Source: Desulfovibrionaceae bacterium | Lineage (GTDB): Bacteria > Desulfobacterota > Desulfovibrionia > Desulfovibrionales > Desulfovibrionaceae | Length of the DNA stretch: 63,947 nt | Direction of reading: 5' to 3' | Assembly (NCBI GenBank): GCA_015709315.1 | Contig: JACCQI010000015.1 | Span: forward strand, 1-63,947 | In this document: piece by piece, positions 9,412 through 18,585 of the stretch | Numbering within the stretch: position 1 is the first letter of the stretch | Layout: each line of letters begins with the position of its first letter | Translations under genes and position numbers: made by a program | The notes under the pieces: model-generated | Seen by the model: only the letters and a program-made list of their open reading frames with translations | Told to the model about the DNA's origin: nothing | Database searches by the model: none

Positions 9412-9993
9412 ATGGCAACGAGCGTGATCGAAATCTGCAACAACGCCCTGCTCGACCTGGGCGAGGACGTCATCATGTCCCTGGCCGACGACTCCAAGGC
9501 GGCCGGGCTGTGCAACCACCGCTGGCCCGCCGTGCGCGACGCAGTGTTGCGCGCCCACCCGTGGAACTGCGCCATGGCCCAGGCCGAACTGGCAAACGGC
9601 ACCCAAACACCCCTCTGGAAATGGGCCTGCCGATACGCCCTGCCCGCCGACTTCCTGCGCGTCATCCAGGTCACGGGCCGGGACGGCGAAACCGTCGGGG
9701 ACTGGGAAATCCAGGGCAGCGGCATCCTGTGCGACGAACAGGCACCCCTCTTCATCTCCTATGTCCGCTGCGAAACCGACCCCGGCAAATACGACGCCCT
9801 GCTCGCCGAAGCACTGTCCGCCCGCCTGGCAGCGGCCCTGGCCTACCCCCTGACCGGCTCCACCTCGCTGGCCCAGGCATATTGGGAAATTTACAAGAAC
9901 AGGCTGACCGAGGCCCGGGGCGTGGACGCCCGCGAAGGCGTGCCCGAATCCATGGCCCCGACCACCTGGCTCAACGCCAAAATGGGGCGGTAG
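9412..9993 (+). CDS. Podovirus-type tail adaptor (tail tubular protein A/gp11-like)
   Basis: A 193-residue protein resembling the adaptor that joins portal to tail in T7-like and related short-tailed phages. The pattern is typical: a start like ICNNALLDLGEDVI with SLADDSKAA, then RDAVLRAHPWNCAMAQAEL, then YALPADFLRV, then a strand-rich middle and a helical end with AYWEIYKNRLTEAR. The length matches T7 gp11 (about 196). It stands alone between an HD-GYP gene and rsmB, with no other phage gene beside it and base composition like its neighbours. AGCGAGGTAA precedes the ATG. It is a candidate part of the dispersed phage-derived set in this window. Confidence 0.75.
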   Translation: MATSVIEICNNALLDLGEDVIMSLADDSKAAGLCNHRWPAVRDAVLRAHPWNCAMAQAELANGTQTPLWKWACRYALPADFLRVIQVTGRDGETVGDWEIQGSGILCDEQAPLFISYVRCETDPGKYDALLAEALSARLAAALAYPLTGSTSLAQAYWEIYKNRLTEARGVDAREGVPESMAPTTWLNAKMGR

Positions 9994-9996
9994 GAA

Positions 9997-10537
9997 CGCT
10001 CGCCGCGGGGCGTCTCCGACGGGCAGGGCGCTGCCCTGCACCCGCCAAAGGCCGAGGGCCTTTGGAATCCCGTGTCGCCTTCGGCGAGGGGCGTGCGGAC
10101 GCCGCATGCCGTGCCGGTGTGCGATTCGGGCAAGAAAAAACGAGAAACGCCGTGCCATGATCGAATCATGGTGCGGCGTTTTTTCTTGCCCGAATCGCGG
10201 GTTGGGGTTGTTTGGGCTTTGGCCGGACGCGAACAGTCCGATTTTTTTCCTGACAAAGTCCTAAACGCCACCACACCGGAGGTTTCGATGACCGCCCGGC
10301 CGGGCCGTGTGGCGTGGGCAACCGTCCCGAAGGGTTCGCCTCGGGCAGCTTGTCCGCGCGCCGAAGATGTCCGAGGCGAACACTTCGGGACATTCTTCAT
10401 CCCCGCCCTCGCCATCACGCGCCCGCACGCCTCTCGCCGCAGGCGACCCAAGAAGTTTGGGAGATTCTCAAGAACCCTTTTCAAAGGGTTCTTGAGCCGT
10501 CGGAGACGCCCCGCGGCGAGCGGCCGCCGGAGGCCCC
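9997..10537 (-). repeat. Mosaic palindromic repeat, copy 2, with 26-bp terminal inverted repeats
   Basis: It fills the gap between two convergent genes from stop to stop. The 26 bases at 9997-10022 (CGCTCGCCGCGGGGC onward) recur as a perfect inverted copy at 10497-10522, bounding a 526-bp unit. Inside are the long palindrome at 10122-10198 and a 14-bp-stem hairpin at 10467-10496. GCCGCCGGAGG follows at the rsmB side. Most of the unit is homologous, in reverse, to 20442-20850. No coding sequence is credible here. Confidence 0.85.
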
Positions 10538-10539
10538 GC

Positions 10540-11814
10540 CTAGCTCACTTTCAGCAACGCCGCGTAGAAAAACTCGTTAAGCGGCGAGTCGGGCGGGGTG
10601 GTCCATTGGGTATGGATGGCGATACGCGGGCGTTCGTTGGCGAACCGTTCCACGAGCAGGTTGTTTTCTTCGGGATTGAGGGTGCAGGTGATGACGGCGA
10701 CCGAGCCGCCGGGCGCGACCTGGTCCACGGTGTTTCGCAGGATTTCCGACTGGAGCAGGGTCAGGTCGGCCAGGTCCGAGGGCTTGCGCTTCCACTTGGT
10801 GTCGGGCCGCCGCGAAAGCACGCCCAGGCCGGAGCAGGGCAGGTCGAGCAGGACCGAGCCGGGAGTGTGCGGGGCCGAGGCCATGGCCGCGTTGGCCACG
10901 AAGGTGCGGACCCCCGGCAGATCGCGCTTGAGCGCGTTGAGCCGTCCCTGGTGGGGATCGGAGGCGAACACGTTGAGCCCTTTTTCAAGCAGGATGCGGG
11001 TCTTGCCGCCCCGTCCGGCGCAGGCGTCCCACACGGGTTCGCGCCAGGACTCGGGATTCAGGACCTCGATGGCCTGGCGGGCGGCAAAGGACTGCCGGTG
11101 CATGGGCGGTTCCGGCTCCTCCTCGAAGCGCACGGACGCGGGCAGGGCAAAGCTCATGCCTTCGATGTCGATCAACTCCGGCCAGCCCGCGATCTCGGAA
11201 TACAGCTCGTCCGCATGGGGATGGCCGAACAGGTTGAAGCCGAGCGCCGGGGGCCTGAGCTGGGCCTCCAGATATTGGATGGCGGCCTTTTCGCCGTATT
11301 CGCGCCACCACATGTCCACCAGCCATTGCGGGCAGGAATACCAGCGGGACAGGAATTCGGGCAGGGACGCGTCCTTGCGGAAAAAATCGGGATCATGGGC
11401 GGCCTCGCCCAATTCGGCGACGCGGCGCAACACCGCGTTGAACAGACCGGCCAACCGCGCGCCGGGCTTGGTCTTGGAGAATTCCACGGCCCAGTCCACC
11501 GAGGCGTAGGCCGGGACCTTGTCCAGGAACAAAATCTCGTAGGCGGCCACGCCCATGGCCAGCCGCATCTTGGGCGGCAACTTGCCGGGGTCCTTGAGGA
11601 ACCGGGACAGGACGTATTCGATGCGCCCCTTGAGCCGTAGGTAGCCGTAGGAAATTTCGGTGGCCAGGCCCACGTCACGGGGATCCATGGCCCCCTGTGA
11701 AAGGACGGCGTCGAGTCCGGCCTGGATATCCTGCCTGTTCATCAGGCAGCGGAAGAGTGCTTCGAGCGCAACCCGCCTCGCCGGAGGCAGGGGTTTGGGA
11801 GAACGTGCTTGCAT
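10540..11814 (-). CDS. rsmB: 16S rRNA (cytosine-967-C5)-methyltransferase RsmB
   Basis: An RsmB-like methyltransferase of about 424 residues. An N-terminal NusB-like RNA-binding domain (about 1-130) is followed by a Rossmann methyltransferase domain. That domain carries the SAM motif DACAGRGGKT, the PCSGLGVLSRRPD motif, and the catalytic cysteine in ITCTLNPEENN. It methylates C967 of 16S rRNA. I chose ATG 11814; a GTG at 11820 would add two residues and neither has a strong ribosome site. In relatives it often follows def-fmt; here it sits apart and points the other way. Confidence 0.9.
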   Translation of the reverse strand: MQARSPKPLPPARRVALEALFRCLMNRQDIQAGLDAVLSQGAMDPRDVGLATEISYGYLRLKGRIEYVLSRFLKDPGKLPPKMRLAMGVAAYEILFLDKVPAYASVDWAVEFSKTKPGARLAGLFNAVLRRVAELGEAAHDPDFFRKDASLPEFLSRWYSCPQWLVDMWWREYGEKAAIQYLEAQLRPPALGFNLFGHPHADELYSEIAGWPELIDIEGMSFALPASVRFEEEPEPPMHRQSFAARQAIEVLNPESWREPVWDACAGRGGKTRILLEKGLNVFASDPHQGRLNALKRDLPGVRTFVANAAMASAPHTPGSVLLDLPCSGLGVLSRRPDTKWKRKPSDLADLTLLQSEILRNTVDQVAPGGSVAVITCTLNPEENNLLVERFANERPRIAIHTQWTTPPDSPLNEFFYAALLKVS

Positions 11815-11906
11815 GAGCACTGGTTACGCGGACCTGCCGCGGAAGGCAACAGGATTGAGCCTGCAATGGTGTGAAAATGCACCAAGCGGCCCACCTCCCC
11901 CAAACG

Positions 11907-12027
11907 CGCCGCCGCAAGCGATTCGGGCACCAAGGGTGCTCGACAGCGAATCATCCCCCCATCAAAGTGCGCCTATACCCAAACACGCCGCCGCAAGCGA
12001 TTCGGGCACCAAGGGTGCCCGACAGCG
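11907..12027. repeat. Two 42-bp direct repeats upstream of rsmB
   Basis: A 42-bp unit at 11907-11948, starting CGCCGCCGCAAGCGATTCGG, recurs at 11986-12027 with one mismatch (start-to-start distance 79 bp). Its inner part shares ATTCGGGCA with the mosaic palindromes elsewhere in the window. The surrounding 411-base gap between rsmB and the lipoprotein gene holds no credible gene. Confidence 0.75.
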
Positions 12028-12129
12028 GGCAACCCTCGACCGCCCCGTCCCAAGACGCCAGCCATCTCCACAAACCGCCCCACTCCCCCACCCTCGCACC
12101 GCCGCGAGGCTTGGGAGAGTGGTGCAGCT

Positions 12130-12206
12130 GTGCATTTTCTCGTGGGGGCCTTTCACCGCAACGTAGGCTTCTACGTGAGGATGAAAGGTCCCCGCGAAAA
12201 ATGTGC
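12130..12206. repeat. Long imperfect hairpin
   Basis: Left arm 12130-12164 and right arm 12171-12206 pair over about 35 positions with a few mismatches around a six-base centre. The arms begin GTGCATTTTCTCG and end CGCGAAAAATGTGC. It lies just downstream of the lipoprotein gene (minus strand) and may terminate it, but it is far longer than a normal terminator stem, so a mobile palindromic element or a structured RNA is also possible. Confidence 0.7.
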
Positions 12207-12231
12207 AGATGCGCCGCTATCGCAAGCCGAC

Positions 12232-12393
12232 CTACTCAAAGGCTTTTTTGGCGGCATCCTTGGCGTCGTCCGCCGCCTTGTCGAGCTGCTTGCCCGTCTT
12301 TTCCATGGGCCCTTCCTCGCTGCACCCGCTGAAGGCGGGGACGAAAAGGGCGAGAATGCACGCGATCACCAGGGTCTTTTGCCACACTTTCAT
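12232..12393 (-). CDS. Small lipoprotein, entericidin-like
   Basis: A 53-residue predicted lipoprotein. A basic start (MKVWQK) leads into a hydrophobic segment ending in the lipobox FSGC, so Cys24 would be lipidated. The mature part is a short charged, Ala/Lys-rich amphipathic helix (KQLDKAADDAKDAAKKAFE), as in entericidin-like or related small envelope lipoproteins. GGAGGAG sits directly before the ATG. It follows the molybdopterin oxidoreductase gene by 11 bases, so cotranscription is likely, though no functional link is evident. Confidence 0.8.
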   Translation of the reverse strand: MKVWQKTLVIACILALFVPAFSGCSEEGPMEKTGKQLDKAADDAKDAAKKAFE

Positions 12394-12404
12394 ACGGCTC
12401 CTCC

Positions 12405-14306
12405 TTATCGGTTTTCCAGGCGGCAGGGCTGGCTGTAGTAGGCCACGCCGCCGCCCATGTCGGTTTGCCTCGGTTCGATGACCACGTTGGCCACGTGACC
12501 GTACTTCATCCAGCCGCCCCGGCGGATGGCCACGGCGCGTGGATGCAGGTCGTCGATGGTCTCGACCCGCACCTCCATGGCCCCCAGGGGCGTGACCAGG
12601 TAGACATCCCCGGCCGGGTCCAGGACCGGCCAGGCCGGATTCCCCTTGGAGATATGGACCACGGGCACGCCGCGCTGGTCCACGGCCGGAATCTGGCTGT
12701 GCAGATAGTCGCCGTTGACCAGGGTCAGAAGCTGAAGCGGAAAGTCCGGGTCGCGCTGCGGCTCGGGGTGCAGTTCCTCGGGGAAGCAATACAGGCCGTC
12801 CGGGTGGCCGAAACGCATGTTCTCGAAGGCCACGTAGGGATAGCCCACCTTGACGAAGCCCTTGTCCAGAAGCTCGTCGCGGGAGATGTTCATTTTCTTG
12901 AGCGACTCGCGGATGCACGTTTCGGCGGCGGGCAGGAGCACGGGGGCGGCCAGCCTTTGGCCCAGGTCGGAGACGATATCGAAATCCGGGCGGCACAGGC
13001 CGGGCGGGGCCACGGCCGGGGCGCAATGGTTGACGCAGTTGTGGACGAACGAGCCGAGCACGTCCTCGCGCTCGAACATGAAGGCCGGGGGCAGGACCAC
13101 GTCCGCCCGCATGGCCGTGTCGTTCATGACCCCGTCCACGACCACCACGAAGGGCCGGACGAAGGATTCGGCCACGGCCAGGCAGTCCGGCACCTGGTTG
13201 ACCACATTGTGGCCGTCCACCCAGATGAATTCCACGGGCGGGTCGGCCCGCCTGATCTCGGACGCGAGGTCGCCGATCCAGAACTCGCGCCGGTTGCGGG
13301 GCTTGCGGCCGCCCTTGGCCAGATGATCCCAGGGACCGAGGTTGCGGCCCGAGGAAATATTGAAGTACGCGCCCCCGCCGGAGATGCCCACGTTGCCGGA
13401 GATCATGGCCAGGGCGTTGATGAAGCGGACGTTCTCGCCGCCGTACAGGTAGCGCTGCAACCCCCAGCCGATGACCGTGGCCACCCGGCCTGTGTCCGCG
13501 TACCAGTCGAAAAGCATCTCCACATCCGCGGGCGGGACCTCGCAGGCCGCGCACAGGTCCGCGAACCTCAGGCCGTCGATCAGGCCGCGCAGGGCGGGCC
13601 AGTTGGCGGTCCGGTTGAGCACCCAGGGGTTGAGGTCGCCCGCCTCCAGGTAAAGCTTGAGCACGGCCGCGGCCAGGAATCTATCCGTGCCCGGACGGAC
13701 GGCCACGTTGACGTCCGAGAACTCGGGCGTGCCGTCGCCGCCGGGCGAGATGGTCAGGACCTCGACGCCCTGCTTGCGCGCCTTGTGGACCAGGGCCAGT
13801 TGGTGAACCGAGCAGCGGGTCATGTCCCGGCCCCAGTTGACGATGCGGTCCGCATTGAGGATGTCCTCGGGGTCGTTGTGGTGGAGCACGCCGAAATCGC
13901 GCTCGCTGGCGACGATGCCGGTCTCGTCGCAGACCGCGCCCCTGGTCGTGGACGCGCCCAGCCTGCCGAAGAGCACGCCGGACGCCTGGGCCAGGACGCC
14001 GCGATAGCCGTGCCCGTGGACGTGGAGGATGGACTCCGGGGTCTTCCGGGCCGCGTCCAGCCGGGCCGCCGCCAGGGTCATGGCCTCGTCCCAGGACGCC
14101 TCGCGCAGGACGCCGTCCTTGCGGATCAGCGGCGCGACGATGCGGTCCTCGGCCTCCAGCCGCTCGAAATAGCGGCCGCCCTTCTTGCAGCAGAACCCCT
14201 TGGTGAAGGGGTGCGCCGGGTTGCCCCGGACGGTCTTTTTCTCGGCATCCACGAGCAGGGAACAGGCGTCCCCGCAATCCATGGTGCAGGCGGTGACGAT
14301 GGCCAT
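12405..14306 (-). CDS. Molybdopterin-dependent oxidoreductase (DMSO reductase superfamily)
   Basis: A 633-residue catalytic subunit of the formate dehydrogenase/DMSO reductase type. The N-terminal [4Fe-4S] cysteines are CTMDCGDAC, with a further cysteine at GFCCKKG. They are followed by molybdopterin-binding blocks (TRGAVCDETG, NWGRDMT, IGWGLQRYLYGGE, VNQVPDC) and a C-terminal molydopterin dinucleotide-binding domain with NGDYLHSQIPAVDQRG. There is no twin-arginine signal, so it is probably cytoplasmic. No electron-transfer subunit gene lies beside it. The substrate cannot be assigned. I chose ATG 14306, preceded by GGAGG. Confidence 0.87.
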   Translation of the reverse strand: MAIVTACTMDCGDACSLLVDAEKKTVRGNPAHPFTKGFCCKKGGRYFERLEAEDRIVAPLIRKDGVLREASWDEAMTLAAARLDAARKTPESILHVHGHGYRGVLAQASGVLFGRLGASTTRGAVCDETGIVASERDFGVLHHNDPEDILNADRIVNWGRDMTRCSVHQLALVHKARKQGVEVLTISPGGDGTPEFSDVNVAVRPGTDRFLAAAVLKLYLEAGDLNPWVLNRTANWPALRGLIDGLRFADLCAACEVPPADVEMLFDWYADTGRVATVIGWGLQRYLYGGENVRFINALAMISGNVGISGGGAYFNISSGRNLGPWDHLAKGGRKPRNRREFWIGDLASEIRRADPPVEFIWVDGHNVVNQVPDCLAVAESFVRPFVVVVDGVMNDTAMRADVVLPPAFMFEREDVLGSFVHNCVNHCAPAVAPPGLCRPDFDIVSDLGQRLAAPVLLPAAETCIRESLKKMNISRDELLDKGFVKVGYPYVAFENMRFGHPDGLYCFPEELHPEPQRDPDFPLQLLTLVNGDYLHSQIPAVDQRGVPVVHISKGNPAWPVLDPAGDVYLVTPLGAMEVRVETIDDLHPRAVAIRRGGWMKYGHVANVVIEPRQTDMGGGVAYYSQPCRLENR

Positions 14307-14425
14307 GACATCCTCCAAGGCCCAGAGTGGAGAATTTACCCGTTCAGGTCAAACCAAAAGGGAACGGGCCTGTTTGCCAATCCCGTCACATCGTTTCCGC
14401 CCGGCGGGCGCACCCTCTCTTCTTT

Positions 14426-14454
14426 TTGACAATCGGGACGGTATGGTCTAACCA
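14426..14454 (+). promoter_or_regulatory. Possible sigma-70 promoter for hisS-aspS
   Basis: TTGACA at 14426-14431 is a perfect -35 hexamer. TAACCA lies 17 bases downstream as a weak -10. It sits between the divergent oxidoreductase gene and hisS, about 50 bases before the hisS start. Confidence 0.4.
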
Positions 14455-14503
14455 GATTCGGTTCCAGCCACCCGACAATCTTTTTAAGGATTATGTGTAC
14501 GCC

Positions 14504-15745
14504 ATGGCCAAAGTGCAAAAAATAAAGGGCTTCGCCGACCTTTTCCCGGACGAGGCCGCCCTGTTCACCCACATGGAGCGGATCGCCCGCGAAGTGTTCC
14601 CCCGTTACGGCTTCGGCGAGCTTCGCACGCCCATCCTGGAAAAGACCGAGCTGTTCCAGAAGTCCATCGGCGAGGACACCGACGTGGTGGGCAAGGAGAT
14701 GTTCACCTTCCCGGACCGCAAGGGCCGGTCCCTGACCATGCGGCCCGAGGCCACGGCGGGCGTGGTCCGCGCCTTTATCGAGTCCAAGACCCATCAGCCG
14801 GGCAAGGTCTCGAAATATTTCACCTTCGGCCCCATGTTCCGCTACGAGCGCCCGCAGAAGGGCCGCCAGCGCCAGTTCCACCAGATCAACGCCGAGATAT
14901 TCGGCGCGGACGAGCCCCAGGCCGATGCCGAGCTGATCCTCATGCTCCGGGCCTTCCTGAATTCCCTGGGCCTGACCAAGCTGACCGTGGAACTCAACTC
15001 GCTCGGCTGCCATGAGTGCCGCCCGGCCTACAAGCAGGCCCTGACCGACTACTACAAGTCCAAGGACAAGAACCTGTTCTGCGAGGACTGCCGGCGGCGC
15101 ATGGACACCAACCCCCTGCGCGTGCTCGACTGCAAGGTGGACGCCTGCAAGAAGCTGGTGGCCGACGCGCCCGTCATCACCGACCACCTGTGTTCCGAGT
15201 GCGAGGCCCACTTCGCGGACGTCAAGGCCATCCTGGACGGCGCGGGCGTGTCCTACGAGCTCAACCCCCGGCTGGTGCGCGGGCTGGACTACTACGTGCG
15301 GACCTGCTTCGAGGTGACGAGCCTGGACATCGGCTCCCAGACCTCGGTGGCGGGCGGCGGCCGGTACGACGGCCTGATCAAGAACCTCGGCGGCCCGGAC
15401 TGTTCGGCCACGGGCTTTGCCTGCGGCATGGAGCGGCTGGCCCTGCTCCTGGGCGGGCTGGAAGCGGCTGTCCCGGATTTCTACCTGGCCGTGGTGGAGG
15501 ACGCCGCGGCCAACGAGGCCATGCTGTTCGCCCAGCAGTTGCGCGACAAGGGGCTGTGCGGCGAGGTGAGTTTTTCCGGCGGGTCCATGAAGTCCCGCAT
15601 GCGCGCGGCCAACAAGTCCGGCGCGCGGACCTGCCTGATCATGGGCGGCGACGAGATGGCGAACAAGACCATCACCGTCAAGGACATGGTGGGCGACCGG
15701 GAGCAGGAAACCCTGGACCGCGCCCTGTACCTGGCGAGTTTGTAG
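14504..15745 (+). CDS. hisS: Histidyl-tRNA synthetase
   Basis: A 413-residue class II synthetase that charges tRNA-His. Motif 1 region is [15 protein letters not shown], motif 2 is [22 protein letters not shown], and the histidine-A motif is [15 protein letters not shown]. Motif 3 is [17 protein letters not shown]-terminal anticodon-binding domain follows. The start is ATG 14504; a GTG at 14495 is closer to the AAGGA box and would add three residues. A repeat fragment separates it from aspS. Confidence 0.95.
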   Translation: MAKVQKIKGFADLFPDEAALFTHMERIAREVFPRYGFGELRTPILEKTELFQKSIGEDTDVVGKEMFTFPDRKGRSLTMRPEATAGVVRAFIESKTHQPGKVSKYFTFGPMFRYERPQKGRQRQFHQINAEIFGADEPQADAELILMLRAFLNSLGLTKLTVELNSLGCHECRPAYKQALTDYYKSKDKNLFCEDCRRRMDTNPLRVLDCKVDACKKLVADAPVITDHLCSECEAHFADVKAILDGAGVSYELNPRLVRGLDYYVRTCFEVTSLDIGSQTSVAGGGRYDGLIKNLGGPDCSATGFACGMERLALLLGGLEAAVPDFYLAVVEDAAANEAMLFAQQLRDKGLCGEVSFSGGSMKSRMRAANKSGARTCLIMGGDEMANKTITVKDMVGDREQETLDRALYLASL

Positions 15746-15779
15746 AGGCGGGAAAGGATGCCGCTTCGCGGCGATGCCG

Positions 15780-15870
15780 GATGATTTCGCCTCCGGCGGC
15801 CAAAGGCCGGGGGCCTTTGGAATCCCGTGTGCGCCTGCGGCGCAAATTGTTTCGATAAGATGTCGCCAAG
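15780..15870. repeat. Mosaic repeat fragment between hisS and aspS
   Basis: CCTCCGGCGGCC, then a hairpin of CCAAAGGCC and GGCCTTTGG, then AATCCCGTGT. The same sequence block occurs inside copy 2 near 10.04-10.07 kb. It shows that the modules of this repeat family also occur alone within a co-directional gene pair. Confidence 0.65.
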
Positions 15871-15923
15871 AATGCGAGCCGAACACCTCGCCGAAGGCAC
15901 AAATACACCAATACGGAGAGAGA

Positions 15924-17753
15924 ATGTCTGACTATCAGGAAGAACGGGATTACAGCGAATTCCGCGTCATCGAGGACCTCGGCGGCTGGCGGCGCACCCA
16001 CCACAACAACGAGCTGACCGCCGCCGACATGGGCGAAACCGTCTGCCTCATGGGCTGGGTCCAGTTCCGGCGCGACCACGGCGGTCTGATCTTCCTCGAC
16101 CTGCGCGACCGCGAGGGGCTGACCCAGGTGGTCTTCAATCCCGAGCACAACGCCGACGTCCACGAGCGCGCCCACGCCATCCGCCCGGAATACGTCGTTG
16201 CCGTCAAGGGCGTGGTCCGGCCCCGGCCCGAGGGCATGGCCAATCCCAACATGGTCACCGGCGAGGTGGAGATCGAAGTGGACGAGTACAAGCTGCTCAA
16301 CACCTCCGAGACCCCGCCCTTCCCCATCGAGGACCGCGTGGAGGTGGGTGAGAACCTGCGCCTCAAGTACCGCTTCCTGGACCTCAGGCGTCCCTCCCTG
16401 GCCAAGAATTTCATCCTCCGCCACAAGGCCGCGCAGAGCGTGCGCCGCTACCTCGACGCCCTGGGCTTCCTGGAAATCGAGACCCCGGTGCTGACCAAGT
16501 CCACGCCCGAAGGCGCGCGCGACTTCCTGGTGCCCTCGCGCGTCAACCAGGGCGAGTTCTACGCCCTGCCGCAGTCCCCGCAGCTCTTCAAGCAGATGCT
16601 CATGGTCTCCGGCATGGACCGCTACTACCAGATCGTCAAATGCTTCCGCGACGAGGACCTGCGCGCCGACCGCCAGCCCGAATTCACCCAGATCGACATC
16701 GAGATGAGCTTCCCGGACGAGCAGCTCATTCAGGATATGGCCGAAGGCATGGTCAAGGCCCTGTTCAAGGAAACCATCGGCGTGGACCTGCCCGAGACCT
16801 TCCCCCGCATGACCTTTGCCGACGCCATGCGCGACTACGGCGTGGACAAGCCGGACCTGCGCTTTGCGCTGAAGCACATCGACATCACCGACGTGTTCAA
16901 AAACTCCGGCTTCAAGGTCTTCGCCTCCAGCGAACTGGTCAAAGTCATGGTCGTGCCCGGCGGGGCCGAGCTGTCCCGCAAGGAGATCGACGAGTACACC
17001 AAGTTCGTCGAGATCTACGGCTCCAAGGGCCTTGCCTGGATCAAGGTCAAGGAGGACGGCGGGTGGCAGTCGCCCATCGTCAAGTTCTTCTCCGAGGAGG
17101 AGATCGAGGAACTGCGCTCCCGCACCGGCTGCAAGCCCGGCGACATCCTGTTCTTCCAGGCGGGCCAGGCGGACATCGCCAACGCCGCGCTGGGCAACCT
17201 GCGCTGCGAGTTGGGCAAGCGGTTCGGCCTCATCGACGAAAAGGAATTCAAGCCCGTGTGGATCACCGACTTCCCGCTGCTCGAATACGACGCCGACGAA
17301 AAGCGCTTTGTGGCCCGCCACCATCCGTTCACCTCGGCCCGGCCCGAGCAGATGGAAGTGCTCAAGGAAAACCCCGGCGAGGCCATCGCCCGCGCCTACG
17401 ACCTGGTGATCAACGGCTTCGAGGTGGGCGGCGGCTCCATCCGCATCCACACCCAGGAGCAGCAGACCGCCATGTTCGCGGCGCTCGGCATCGACGACGA
17501 GGAAGCCCAGGCCAAGTTCGGCTTCCTCATGGACGCGCTCAAGTTCGGCGCGCCGCCCCACGGCGGCATCGCCTTCGGCCTGGACCGGCTGATCATGATC
17601 CTGACCGGGTCCAAATCCATCCGCGACGTCATCGCCTTCCCCAAGACCCAGAAGGCCACCTGCCTCCTGACCGAGGCCCCGTCGGCCGTGCCCAACAAGC
17701 AGCTCCGCGAACTCGGCATCCGCCTGCGCGAGAACAAGAAGGAAGATCAATAG
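15924..17753 (+). CDS. aspS: Aspartyl-tRNA synthetase (bacterial type)
   Basis: A 609-residue class II synthetase. The N-terminal OB-fold anticodon-binding domain contains [23 protein letters not shown]. Class II motif 2 is [18 protein letters not shown]. The bacterial GAD insertion lies around residues 300-420, and motif 3 is [11 protein letters not shown] near the end. The length is that of bacterial AspRS. I chose ATG 15924 with GGAGAGAG upstream. Whether it is discriminating or charges tRNA-Asn as well cannot be told here. Confidence 0.96.
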   Translation: MSDYQEERDYSEFRVIEDLGGWRRTHHNNELTAADMGETVCLMGWVQFRRDHGGLIFLDLRDREGLTQVVFNPEHNADVHERAHAIRPEYVVAVKGVVRPRPEGMANPNMVTGEVEIEVDEYKLLNTSETPPFPIEDRVEVGENLRLKYRFLDLRRPSLAKNFILRHKAAQSVRRYLDALGFLEIETPVLTKSTPEGARDFLVPSRVNQGEFYALPQSPQLFKQMLMVSGMDRYYQIVKCFRDEDLRADRQPEFTQIDIEMSFPDEQLIQDMAEGMVKALFKETIGVDLPETFPRMTFADAMRDYGVDKPDLRFALKHIDITDVFKNSGFKVFASSELVKVMVVPGGAELSRKEIDEYTKFVEIYGSKGLAWIKVKEDGGWQSPIVKFFSEEEIEELRSRTGCKPGDILFFQAGQADIANAALGNLRCELGKRFGLIDEKEFKPVWITDFPLLEYDADEKRFVARHHPFTSARPEQMEVLKENPGEAIARAYDLVINGFEVGGGSIRIHTQEQQTAMFAALGIDDEEAQAKFGFLMDALKFGAPPHGGIAFGLDRLIMILTGSKSIRDVIAFPKTQKATCLLTEAPSAVPNKQLRELGIRLRENKKEDQ

Positions 17754-17758
17754 CGCGA

Positions 17759-17800
17759 TCCGGGGGAAATCTCATTCACGAGGTTTCCCCCGGACCCTTT
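17759..17800 (+). terminator. Terminator after aspS
   Basis: TCCGGGGGAAA pairs with TTTCCCCCGGA around a loop of about 14 bases and is followed by CCCTTT. The 334-base gap up to def holds this hairpin, then unremarkable sequence, then the def leader hairpin. Confidence 0.65.
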
Positions 17801-18015
17801 CCAGAGCGTTTGTCTCCACGCCGCCGGGGAGACTGAAAAAACGCGAAAGCACACTTGGCGGCGCGGGGCGAGTGACACGAAAACTCGCCTTTTGAATTTC
17901 AGGACTTATTCATATAGGTAGATACGGAAACCACAACGCCGCATACAACCTCCCCGATATCGAACCTTTTCCCCGCGGCGAAACAAAAAGTTCGGGAAAA
18001 GGAGGGGATGGGGGT

Positions 18016-18082
18016 CCGGGTGCAGGGGAGGAAAAACCTTATTAAAGGGTTTTTCCTCCCCTGCACCCGGCCGCCGGAGGCA
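18016..18082 (+). repeat. Perfect 23-bp hairpin and GCCGCCGGAGG motif in the def leader
   Basis: Arms 18016-18038 and 18048-18070 are exact inverted copies (CCGGGTGCAGGGGAGG onward) around a 9-base AT loop. The GCCGCCGGAGG that ends other mosaic repeats follows immediately, and here its GGAGG lies at ribosome-binding distance from the def ATG. A repeat end therefore appears to serve as the translation signal, with a strong hairpin a few bases upstream. Confidence 0.75.
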
Positions 18083-18087
18083 CACTT

Positions 18088-18585
18088 ATGCAACTTGAAA
18101 TATGTACCTGGCCCGACGAGGTGCTGGCCGCCAAGGCCAAGCCCATCGAGGAAATCACGCCCGAGCTGGAAAAGCTCATCGAGAGCATGGTGAAGACCAT
18201 GTACGAGTCCGACGGCGTGGGCCTGGCCGCGCCCCAGGTGGGCAAGTCCATCCGGCTCATCTGCGTGGACCAGACCGGCCCCAAGACCCGCGGCGAACTG
18301 CGCGTGCTCATCAACCCGCAAATCGTGGAATGCGACGGCGAGGTGGACAGCGAGGAAGGCTGCCTGAGCTGCCCGGAGCTGACCGTGACGGTCAAGCGCA
18401 GCGAACACGTGGTGGTCAGGGCCCAGGACCGCGAGGGCAAGGAGGTGTGCATCGACACCACGGGCCTTCTGGCCATCATCCTGCAACATGAGATCGATCA
18501 CCTGGACGGCGTCACCCTGGCCGACAGGACGGGCCGCTTGAAAAAGGCCATGTACCGGAAAAAGGCGCTCAGATGGAAGAAATAA
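18088..18585 (+). CDS. def: Peptide deformylase
   Basis: A 165-residue metalloenzyme that removes the formyl group from nascent N-terminal methionine. All three family motifs are present: GVGLAAPQVG, EGCLSCPE (metal-binding cysteine) and QHEIDHLDGV (metal-binding histidines and catalytic glutamate). The N-terminus begins directly with the first strand, as usual. It overlaps fmt by 13 bases, a standard coupling of deformylase and formyltransferase. Confidence 0.96.
   Translation: MQLEICTWPDEVLAAKAKPIEEITPELEKLIESMVKTMYESDGVGLAAPQVGKSIRLICVDQTGPKTRGELRVLINPQIVECDGEVDSEEGCLSCPELTVTVKRSEHVVVRAQDREGKEVCIDTTGLLAIILQHEIDHLDGVTLADRTGRLKKAMYRKKALRWKK

Noticed and set aside
12130-12438. Plus-strand frames across the long hairpin
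   Set aside because: They are antisense to the lipoprotein gene and begin inside the hairpin; composition does not support coding.
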